DNA from: Tepidiphilus sp.
GTDB taxonomy: Bacteria > Pseudomonadota > Gammaproteobacteria > Burkholderiales > Rhodocyclaceae
Assembly: GCA_028684345.1 (NCBI GenBank)
Contig: JAQUGB010000026.1
Location: 1-13,925, forward strand
Direction: 5' to 3'
Length of the DNA stretch: 13,925 nt
Shown here: positions 1-6,280 of the stretch, one piece after another
Layout: each line of letters starts with the position of its first letter
Position numbering within the stretch: position 1 is the stretch's first letter
Notes under the pieces: model-generated
The model's input: only the letters and a program-made list of their open reading frames with translations
What the model was told of the DNA's origin: nothing
Databases searched by the model: none
Program-made: the position numbers and the translations under genes

Positions 1-211
1 GTGCCCAAACGTTGGCGCGGTAGTTGATGCGATGCGGCGCGTAGGTGTGGCCATAGCCGTGGCGGGCAAGGAAGACGACGTCCTGCCCGGCGATGCGGCC
101 GAGGGTGAGCGGCCCGGAGGGGTCGCCATAAGGGGTGCGCACGACCTGCCGGTGCACGATTTCCAGATTGTTGAGCGAGGTGAGGCCAGTGCCGCCGATG
201 ATCGCGAACAT
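1..211 (-). CDS. S-methyl-5'-thioinosine / MTA phosphorylase-like protein (N-terminal part, cut by window edge)
   Basis: The reading frame starts at ATG 211-209 and runs off the left edge, giving about 70 residues. The start reads MFAIIGGTGL, the glycine-rich phosphate-binding opening of the family 2 purine nucleoside / methylthioadenosine phosphorylases. It is followed by TPYG.PS.PL, VVFLARHGYGH (about residues 46-56) and PHRINYRAN, all hallmarks of this family. The segment most resembles, from memory, the S-methyl-5'-thioinosine phosphorylase of pseudomonads, which cleaves methylthioinosine to hypoxanthine and methylthioribose-1-phosphate in purine and methionine salvage. The residues that separate MTI, MTA and purine nucleoside specificity lie mostly beyond the edge, so substrate choice is inferred. 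A GGAA five bases before the ATG serves as ribosome binding site and lies in one arm of a dyad (217-244). The gene is transcribed divergently from typA. Confidence 0.85.
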   Translation of the reverse strand, partial: MFAIIGGTGLTSLNNLEIVHRQVVRTPYGDPSGPLTLGRIAGQDVVFLARHGYGHTYAPHRINYRANVWA

Positions 212-216
212 GGAAT

Positions 217-244
217 TTCCGCATCGAGCCGAAAGGATGCGGAA
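217..244 (-). promoter_or_regulatory. Perfect 9-bp inverted repeat before the phosphorylase gene (operator or RBS-masking hairpin)
   Basis: TTCCGCATC (217-225) and GATGCGGAA (236-244) are exact reverse complements around a 10-base spacer. After one mismatch (216/245), A215-T246 and A214-T247 can also pair. On the minus strand the 3' arm contains the GGAA ribosome binding site, five bases before ATG 211. If transcription starts upstream, for example from the minus-strand TATAAC at 277-272, the leader RNA could fold and hide the binding site. If a nearer TAAAAT (249-244) is the -10, the dyad instead straddles the start point like a repressor operator. The repeat is seen directly; either function is inference. 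Confidence 0.5.
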
Positions 245-270
245 TTTTACACGACGCCGCCTTGCCCCTT

Positions 271-279
271 TGTTATAAT
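271..279 (+). promoter_or_regulatory. Extended -10 promoter of typA
   Basis: TGTTATAAT is a perfect consensus -10 hexamer (274-279) with the TGn extension (271-273). No convincing -35 lies 16-18 bases upstream (251-256 reads ACGACG), as is common for extended -10 promoters. The predicted start point is near 286, about 20 bases before the ATG at 306. This argues against the in-frame TTG (279) or GTG (282) codons as typA starts, since they would lie at or upstream of the transcription start. Confidence 0.7.
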
Positions 280-305
280 TGGTGCTTTCGTACGTCTGGA
301 AGTCC

Positions 306-2126
306 ATGTCCTCCGCCATTCGCAACATCGCCATCATCGCCCACGTCGATCATGGCAAGACCACCCTCGTCGACCAGCTTCTCAAGCAGTCCGGCACCTT
401 TGCCCAGCATCAGACCGTCGCCGAACGGGTGATGGACAGCAACGATCTCGAGCGCGAGCGCGGCATCACCATCCTGGCCAAGAACTGCGCCATCCGCTAT
501 GGCGACACCCACATCAACATCGTCGACACCCCGGGCCACGCCGATTTCGGCGGCGAAGTGGAGCGGGTGCTCTCCATGGTCGACGGCGTGCTGCTGCTGG
601 TCGATGCCGTCGAAGGCCCCATGCCGCAGACGCGCTTCGTCACCAAGAAGGCGCTGGCGCGCTGGCTCAAGCCCATCGTGGTCATCAACAAGATCGACCG
701 CCCCGGCGCCCGGCCCGACTGGGTGATCAACGCCACGTTCGATCTCTTCGCCGAGCTCGACGCGAGCGAGGAGCAGCTGGACTTCCCCATCGTCTATGCT
801 TCGGGCCTGCAGGGCTACGCCACGCTGGATCTGAACGAGCCGGGCAAGGACATGCGCCCGCTCTTCGAGACCATCATCGCCCACGTTCCGCCGCCGCCGG
901 TGACGATCGACGCGCCCCTGCAGCTGCAGATCTGCTCGCTCGACTATTCGAGCTACGTGGGGCAGCTGGGCATCGGCCGCATCCGCCAGGGGCGTCTGCG
1001 CCCCAACCAGGAAGTGGGCGTGTGGCTGGGCGAACAGAACCTGGGTCGGGCGAAGATCGGCCAGGTGCTGAAATTCGTCGGCCTGGAGCGCGAGGCGGTG
1101 CCCGAGGCGGTGGCAGGCGACATCGTGATGATCTCCGGCGTGGAGCAGGTTGGCATCGGCGTGACGGTGTGCGATCCCGAGGCGGCGCAGCCGCTGCCGC
1201 CGATCGAGGTGGACGAGCCCACGCTCACCATGACCTTCATGGTCAACACGTCGCCCTTGGCCGGGCGCGAAGGGAAATTCGTCACCAGCCGCCAGATCCG
1301 CGAACGGCTGGAGAAGGAGCTGCTCAAGAACGTGGCGCTGCGCGTGCGCTTCAGTGAAGATGGCGACAGCTTCGAGGTCTCCGGCCGGGGCGAACTGCAC
1401 CTCACCATCCTGCTCGAAACCATGCGCCGCGAGGGCTATGAGCTGGCGGTGGGCCGACCGCGGGTGGTGTTGAAAGAGATCGACGGCGAACTCCACGAGC
1501 CCTACGAGCGGCTCACGGTCGATATCGAGGAAGGCCACCAGGGCGCAGTGATGGAGGAACTGGGGCGCCGCCGGGCGGAACTGCTCGACATGACGAGCGA
1601 CGGCAAGGGGCGCGTGCGGCTGGAATACCGCGTGCCGGCGCGCGGCCTCATCGGATTCCAGGGGGAGTTCCTGACGCTCACGCGCGGCACGGGGCTCGTG
1701 AGCCACATCTTCGACGGCTACGGACCTCTCGCCGGTCCCGTGGGCGGACGACGCAACGGGGTGCTCGTGTCGCAGGACGACGGCCAGGCCGTGGCCTATG
1801 CGCTGTGGAAGCTGCAGGATCGCGGCCGCATGTTCGTCAGCCCGGGCGATGCGGTCTATGAGGGCATGATCATTGGCATCCACACGCGGGAAAACGACCT
1901 GGTGGTGAATCCGATCCGCACCAAGCAGCTCACCAACATCCGCGCTTCCGGCTCGGACGAGGCGATCCGGCTCGTGCCGCCGATCGAGCTCACGCTGGAG
2001 GCGGCGGTGGAGTTCATCGAGGACGACGAACTCGTCGAGATCACGCCGAAGTCGATCCGCCTGCGCAAGCGCCACCTGCAGGAACACGATCGCCGCCGCG
2101 CGGCGAAGCAGACGGCGCTCGCCTGA
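306..2126 (+). CDS. typA: Ribosome-associated GTPase TypA/BipA
   Basis: A 606-residue translational GTPase, the usual length for BipA, which binds the ribosome and supports 50S assembly and growth under cold or other stress. GTPase motifs are intact: G1 AHVDHGKT (12-19), the ERGITI switch I segment, G3 DTPGH (74-78), G4 NKID (128-131) and G5 YASG (164-167). EF-G-like domains II, III and V follow, with RGELHL in domain III. RGLIGFQGEF and TRGTG mark the C-terminal region specific to BipA and rule out EF-G, LepA and EF-Tu. ATG 306 is chosen because the family start (xxxIRNIAIIAHVDHGKT) aligns there and the codons upstream overlap the promoter. GGAAG at 298-302 is the likely ribosome binding site, with a rather short three-base spacing. 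The gene appears monocistronic and ends 11 bases before a terminator hairpin. Confidence 0.97.
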   Translation: MSSAIRNIAIIAHVDHGKTTLVDQLLKQSGTFAQHQTVAERVMDSNDLERERGITILAKNCAIRYGDTHINIVDTPGHADFGGEVERVLSMVDGVLLLVDAVEGPMPQTRFVTKKALARWLKPIVVINKIDRPGARPDWVINATFDLFAELDASEEQLDFPIVYASGLQGYATLDLNEPGKDMRPLFETIIAHVPPPPVTIDAPLQLQICSLDYSSYVGQLGIGRIRQGRLRPNQEVGVWLGEQNLGRAKIGQVLKFVGLEREAVPEAVAGDIVMISGVEQVGIGVTVCDPEAAQPLPPIEVDEPTLTMTFMVNTSPLAGREGKFVTSRQIRERLEKELLKNVALRVRFSEDGDSFEVSGRGELHLTILLETMRREGYELAVGRPRVVLKEIDGELHEPYERLTVDIEEGHQGAVMEELGRRRAELLDMTSDGKGRVRLEYRVPARGLIGFQGEFLTLTRGTGLVSHIFDGYGPLAGPVGGRRNGVLVSQDDGQAVAYALWKLQDRGRMFVSPGDAVYEGMIIGIHTRENDLVVNPIRTKQLTNIRASGSDEAIRLVPPIELTLEAAVEFIEDDELVEITPKSIRLRKRHLQEHDRRRAAKQTALA

Positions 2127-2137
2127 GCCGCATTTCT

Positions 2138-2165
2138 CGAAAAAGCCCCCGAAGGGGCTTTTTCG
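2138..2165. terminator. Bidirectional intrinsic terminator between typA and galU
   Basis: CGAAAAAGCCCC (2138-2149) pairs perfectly over 12 bp with GGGGCTTTTTCG (2154-2165) around a CGAA loop. A four-base G/C core flanked by A and T runs gives a terminator with a U tract on either strand, fitting the convergent typA (+) and galU (-). The stem ends at 2165, directly next to the last base of the galU stop codon (2166-2168), and begins 11 bases after the typA stop. Confidence 0.9.
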
Positions 2166-3053
2166 TCATAGCCCGACCGATCTTTCGCGCAGGAAGCCGC
2201 GGAAGTCGTTGGCGACTTCGGGGTGGCGCAGGGCGAATTCGACGGTGGCCTTGAGGTAGCCGAACTTGGAGCCGCAGTCGTAGCGCACGCCGTCGAACTC
2301 GTAGGCGAGCACGGCCTCTTCCTGCAGCAGTGAGCTGATGGCGTCGGTGAGTTGCAGTTCGCCGCCGGCGCCGGGCTGGATGCGGTGCAGGTGCTCGAAG
2401 ATGTTGCCCGAGAGGATGTAGCGCCCGACCACGGCCTGAGTGCTGGGGGCTTCTTCCGGCTTGGGCTTCTCGACGATACCGGTGATGCGCTGGATCTTGC
2501 CGCGGGCTTCGGACTCGGTGCTGACGATGCCGTACTGGCGCGTTTCCGCCGGGGCGACGTTGATGGTGCCGAGCACGGAGCAGCGATGGTAGTTGTAGAC
2601 GTCGATCATCTGGGCGAGCACCGGTTTGCCGCCCGGGTGATCGCAGAGGTCATCGGCGAGCAGCACGGCGAAGGGCTCATCACCGACCACGGATTCGGCA
2701 CACATCACCGCGTGCCCCAAACCAAGCGCTTCAGACTGGCGGATGTAGATGCAGTTGACGCCCTTGGGGACGGTTTTGCGCACGACTTCGAGGAGCTCTT
2801 TCTTGCCGCGGGCTTCGAGCTCGGATTCGAGCTCGTAGGCTTTGTCGAAGTGGTCTTCGATCGAGCGCTTGGTGCGGCCCGTGATGAAGATGAGCTCGGT
2901 GATGCCGGCGGCCACCGCTTCTTCGACGGCGTACTGGATGAGGGGCTTGTCGACGATGGGCAGCATCTCCTTGGGGCTCGCCTTGGTGGCGGGCAGGAAC
3001 CGGGTGCCCATCCCAGCCACGGGGAACACGGCCTTGCGCACGGCTTTCTTCAT
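2166..3053 (-). CDS. galU: UTP-glucose-1-phosphate uridylyltransferase GalU
   Basis: A 295-residue protein that makes UDP-glucose from UTP and glucose-1-phosphate in the cytoplasm, feeding lipopolysaccharide, exopolysaccharide and osmoregulated glucan synthesis. Visible family motifs are KAVFPVAGMGTRFLPATKA with SPKEMLPIVDKP (from about residue 7), QSEALGLGHAV, LLADDL, IVEKP, VGRYILS, GGELQLTDAI and YDCGSKFGYL. The start at 3053 (MKKAVRKAVFPVAG) matches the family and has AGGAG (3063-3067) nine bases upstream. An in-frame ATG at 3080 would add nine residues and also has a fair site (AAGGA at 3092-3088), so it remains possible. The gene follows ligA by 31 bases (4 bases from the longer start) and is the last gene of the smc-zipA-ligA-galU unit, ending at the terminator. 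The related dTDP-glucose enzyme RmlA is less likely given the GalU-type N-terminus and C-terminal YDCGSK. Confidence 0.95.
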   Translation of the reverse strand: MKKAVRKAVFPVAGMGTRFLPATKASPKEMLPIVDKPLIQYAVEEAVAAGITELIFITGRTKRSIEDHFDKAYELESELEARGKKELLEVVRKTVPKGVNCIYIRQSEALGLGHAVMCAESVVGDEPFAVLLADDLCDHPGGKPVLAQMIDVYNYHRCSVLGTINVAPAETRQYGIVSTESEARGKIQRITGIVEKPKPEEAPSTQAVVGRYILSGNIFEHLHRIQPGAGGELQLTDAISSLLQEEAVLAYEFDGVRYDCGSKFGYLKATVEFALRHPEVANDFRGFLRERSVGL

Positions 3054-3084
3054 CTCGTTCGACTCCTGCGGTTGATCCATGGGT

Positions 3085-5130
3085 TCATCCTTGTGCGGTG
3101 CTGCGCTCGGCGATCAGGCGCTCGAGCGTGTCTTCGTCGATGACGGGAACGCCCAATTCGAGCGCCCGCTGCAATTTGCTGCCGGCTTCGCTGCCGGCCA
3201 CGACGTAGTCGGTCTTCTTCGACACGGAGGAGCTCACCTTGCCGCCATGCGCTTCGATGAGCGCCTTGGCTTCTTCGCGGCTCATTCGCGGCAGGGTGCC
3301 GGTGAGCACGAAGGTGAGGCCGGCGAGCGCCCTGCTCTTCTTCGCGGGCGTGCTTTCTTCCCAATGCACGCCGAGCCGGCGCAGGCGCTCGATCACCTGG
3401 CGGTTGTGCGGCTCGTCGAAGAAATCGCGGATGCTCTGCGCCACCACCGGGCCGATGCCCTCGATGGCGGTGAGCTCCTCGAGCCCGGCCTGCATGAGGG
3501 CTTCGAGCGAGCCGAAGTGCTCGGCCAGGAGCTTGGCGGTGGCCTCGCCCACATGCCGAATGCCGAGCGCATAGATGAAGCGCGCGAGCGTGGTCTTCTT
3601 GCTGCGTTCGATGGCGGCCATCAGCTTGGCGGCGGATTTTTCCCCCATGCGGGGCAGGCTCGCGAGCCGCTCGGCGTCGATTTTTTCTGGATCGTAGAGG
3701 TCGGCCGGGGTTTCGACCCAGCCGAGATCGACGAGCTGGTGGATGAGCTTCTCGCCCAGCCCTTCGATGTTCATCGCCAGCCGCGAGGCGAAATGCTCGA
3801 GGGCGCGTTTGCGCTGGGCGGGGCAGTACATGCCGCCGGTGCAATAGGCCGCGGCTTCGTCCGGGTCGCGGGCCACCGCCGAGCCGCACACGGGGCAGTG
3901 CTCGGGCATGACGAAGGAGCGTTCGCCGCCGTCGCGCCGCTCGGTGAGCACCTTGACGATCTCGGGGATGACTTCGCCCGCGCGGCGCACCACCACCCAG
4001 TCGCCGATGCGGATGTCTTTTTCCCGGATGAAGTCCTCGTTGTGCAGGGTGGCGTTGGTGACGGTGACGCCGCCCACGAAGACGGGTTCGAGCCGGGCGA
4101 CGGGCGTGAGCGCGCCGGTGCGTCCGACCTGCACTTCGATGCCGATGAGCCGGGTGATCTCTTCCTGCGGCGGAAACTTGTGGGCGATGGCCCAGCGCGG
4201 CGCGCGGGCGATGGTGCCCAGGCGCTGCTGCTCAGCCAGATCATCGACTTTATAGACGACACCGTCGATGTCGAAAGGAAGGCGGTCGCGCTCGACTTCC
4301 ATGCGTCGGTAGTAGGCGAGCAGGCCGGCGATGCCGTCGGCGAGCGCGCGCGCGTCCGACACGGGAAAGCCCCAAGCGTGCAGCAGCGAGAGCGCCTCGC
4401 CGTGCGTCGCCGGCCAGGGATGCCCTTCGAGGCGCACGAGCTGGTAGGCGTAGAAGCGCAGCGGCCGTTTGGCGGTGACGCGAGGGTCGAGCTGGCGCAG
4501 GCTGCCGGCCGCGGCGTTTCGCGGATTGACGAAGGTTTTCTCGCCGGCCCGCAGCTGCGCTTCGTTGAGGCGTTTGAAGTCCTCGCGGGTCATGAGGACT
4601 TCGCCGCGCACTTCCAGCAACGTCGGCGGGGTTTCGAGCCGCAGGCGCAAGGGAATGGAACGCAGGGTGCGCAGGTTGGCGGTGACGTCTTCGCCGGTGA
4701 AACCGTCACCGCGGGTGGCTCCAAGGGTGAAGAGGCCGTCCCGGTAGATGAGCGAGATGGCGAGCCCGTCGAACTTCGGCTCGCAGGCGTAGCCGATGCG
4801 CTCGACGCCGAGCAGCTCGCGGCAACGCCGGTCGAAGGCATACACTTCTTCGTCGGTGTAGGCGTTGTTGAGCGAGAGCATCGGCACTTCGTGCCGGACT
4901 TCGGCGAATTCGGGCGCCGGCTTGCCGCCCACGCGCTGGGTGGGGGAATCGGGGGTGACGAGCTCGGGATAGCGGGCCTCGAGCTCGACGAGTTCGCGGA
5001 AGAGCCGGTCGTATTCGGCATCCGGCACGAGCGGCTCGGCGAGCACGTAGTAGGCGTAATCGAGCCGGGCGATCTCTTCGCGCAGCCAACGGGCGCGCTC
5101 GACCGCCTCCGGCGGGGCATGGGAGGTCAT
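3085..5130 (-). CDS. ligA: NAD-dependent DNA ligase LigA
   Basis: A 681-residue NAD+-dependent ligase that seals nicks in replication (Okazaki fragments) and repair. Domain order is complete. The NAD-binding Ia domain contains YAYYVLAEPLVPDAEYDRL (25-43). The adenylation domain has EPKFDG with nucleophile Lys119, GDGFTGEDVT (141-150) and DGVVYK (289-294). The OB fold follows, with VGRTGALTPVARLEP (335-349). A zinc site has Cys412, 415, 430 and 436, the same spacing as in E. coli LigA. A helix-hairpin-helix region (about 450-590) and a C-terminal BRCT domain (about 600-675, LTGTLPRMSREEAK) complete the protein. ATG 5130 has AAGGA five bases upstream and lies 10 bases after the zipA stop. Both the close spacing and the smc-zipA-ligA order match many proteobacteria, so co-transcription with zipA is likely. 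No essential residue appears to be missing. Confidence 0.97.
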   Translation of the reverse strand: MTSHAPPEAVERARWLREEIARLDYAYYVLAEPLVPDAEYDRLFRELVELEARYPELVTPDSPTQRVGGKPAPEFAEVRHEVPMLSLNNAYTDEEVYAFDRRCRELLGVERIGYACEPKFDGLAISLIYRDGLFTLGATRGDGFTGEDVTANLRTLRSIPLRLRLETPPTLLEVRGEVLMTREDFKRLNEAQLRAGEKTFVNPRNAAAGSLRQLDPRVTAKRPLRFYAYQLVRLEGHPWPATHGEALSLLHAWGFPVSDARALADGIAGLLAYYRRMEVERDRLPFDIDGVVYKVDDLAEQQRLGTIARAPRWAIAHKFPPQEEITRLIGIEVQVGRTGALTPVARLEPVFVGGVTVTNATLHNEDFIREKDIRIGDWVVVRRAGEVIPEIVKVLTERRDGGERSFVMPEHCPVCGSAVARDPDEAAAYCTGGMYCPAQRKRALEHFASRLAMNIEGLGEKLIHQLVDLGWVETPADLYDPEKIDAERLASLPRMGEKSAAKLMAAIERSKKTTLARFIYALGIRHVGEATAKLLAEHFGSLEALMQAGLEELTAIEGIGPVVAQSIRDFFDEPHNRQVIERLRRLGVHWEESTPAKKSRALAGLTFVLTGTLPRMSREEAKALIEAHGGKVSSSVSKKTDYVVAGSEAGSKLQRALELGVPVIDEDTLERLIAERSTAQG

Positions 5131-5140
5131 GACGATCCTT

Positions 5141-6247
5141 TCATCCGGCGAAGACGCGGCGGGCGATGGCGCTGCCGGGGGGGATTTCCTGCGCCTTCAT
5201 GCGCTGATGGATCTGGGCGATGCGCTCGCGGATGAGCCGACCGGCCTCGGCCGTGATGGGGTTGCCGGCATCGTCGACCAGCTGGCCGTCGAGCGTGGAG
5301 GCGAGCTTCTCGGCAAACGTGAACATGCGGTCGAACACCACCGGCGAGGGGATCTTGGTGACTTCGAGAAAGAGGGTGACCCCGTTTGCCTGATGCAATT
5401 TGATGTCGGGTTGGCGGAAGGGGCGAGCGTCGAGGTCGGCGAGCGCGTACAAGGGAACACCATGGTCGTCGAGCAGGCGATAGAGGCCGTCTTCACCGAG
5501 CGTGAGGCCGGCCGCTTCGGCAGCGGCCCGGATCTTGGTACCCGGGATCGGGGCATTGCGCGGCACGACGTTCACCGCGATCTGTACGTCGACCTCGGCG
5601 CAGAAGCGATCGAGCGCGGCGGCACGCTCGAGCACGGTGACGCGCGGTTCGATGGCCCCGGGCACGGCACCGAGCTGGTCGGCCACCCGTTCGACGCCGC
5701 CGGTGAAACGCAGATAGTCTTTCTCGCCGATGGCACCGCCGCGGTCGGCGAGCTGCAGCGAGGCGAGCGCGAGGTGGTATTGACCGGAGGTCTTGGCGGT
5801 GAGCGGCTGCCAGTCGTTGCTCGCATCGTCGAAAACGTACCAGCCGACCGGACGCGGCGTATCGCGGAATTCGCGCATGACGGTTTCCCGGAGCGCCGCG
5901 GCGTCCATGCCGCCGAGCGATTCGAGGCGCACCATGAGATCGACGCCTTCCTTGAGGCCGTCGGGGTGGTGGTGTGGAGCGCGGGATACGGACGGCGCGG
6001 CGGCGTATTCTCGCCGGGCCGGAGCGTGCTGAACCGGGTCGAGTGTGAGGTCTTCTTCCCTACCCTCTTCCGACGTCTCCGAGGCATCATCCTGCCTGCT
6101 ATCGAGCAGAGGGTCGTGCGACGGCGTGTGCAGGGTGCGCTCGAGGGTGCGTCGGCTGCGGGTCTCCTGCCACTTACTGTAGCCGAAGAATCCAGCAGTG
6201 ACGATGACGAGCACGCCTCCCAGTGCGACGAGTAGATCGGTATCCAT
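5141..6247 (-). CDS. zipA: ZipA-like cell division protein with C-terminal FtsZ-binding domain
   Basis: A 368-residue membrane-anchored division protein. The N-terminus (residues about 4-22, LLVALGGVLVIVTAGFFGY) is one membrane segment followed by basic residues, as in ZipA. Residues about 40-98 form an acidic then basic/histidine linker without the long Pro/Gln tract of E. coli ZipA. The C-terminal part (about 219-349) matches the FtsZ-tail-binding fold: VQIAVNV, PIPGTKI, GLYRLLDD, NGVTLFLEV, FDRMFTFAEKLASTLDG and a final ITAEAGRLIRERIAQI helix. Residues about 102-217 appear to be a diverged second copy of the same fold (see findings). The family tethers FtsZ to the inner membrane. Placement between smc and ligA, as in pseudomonads, supports the call. 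ATG 6247 has AAGGA six bases upstream and is 33 bases from the smc stop. Identity as a true ZipA in this lineage is moderately sure because sequence conservation in the family is low. Confidence 0.85.
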   Translation of the reverse strand: MDTDLLVALGGVLVIVTAGFFGYSKWQETRSRRTLERTLHTPSHDPLLDSRQDDASETSEEGREEDLTLDPVQHAPARREYAAAPSVSRAPHHHPDGLKEGVDLMVRLESLGGMDAAALRETVMREFRDTPRPVGWYVFDDASNDWQPLTAKTSGQYHLALASLQLADRGGAIGEKDYLRFTGGVERVADQLGAVPGAIEPRVTVLERAAALDRFCAEVDVQIAVNVVPRNAPIPGTKIRAAAEAAGLTLGEDGLYRLLDDHGVPLYALADLDARPFRQPDIKLHQANGVTLFLEVTKIPSPVVFDRMFTFAEKLASTLDGQLVDDAGNPITAEAGRLIRERIAQIHQRMKAQEIPPGSAIARRVFAG

Positions 6248-6280
6248 GCGTATTCCTTTGCGTCGGCGCGCGGGCTGGTC

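Noticed and set aside
32..1357. A 441-codon plus-strand frame overlapping the phosphorylase gene and typA
   Set aside because: It shadows two real genes and runs through the intergenic promoter; the product is Arg/His/Ala-rich and resembles nothing.
273..2087. A 604-codon open frame antisense to typA
   Set aside because: The complement of a GC-rich gene often stays open in one frame; the translation is low-complexity with His, Asp and Arg runs and shows no family motif, whereas typA is unmistakable on the other strand.
3079..5235. A 718-codon open frame antisense to ligA
   Set aside because: Mirror frame of a strongly coding gene with high GC at third positions; no recognisable domain, and the sense strand encodes a complete LigA with all motifs.
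5129..6235. A 368-codon antisense frame over zipA
   Set aside because: It mirrors zipA almost end to end; no ribosome binding site or recognisable domain was seen, and zipA has a membrane segment, a family domain and correct synteny.
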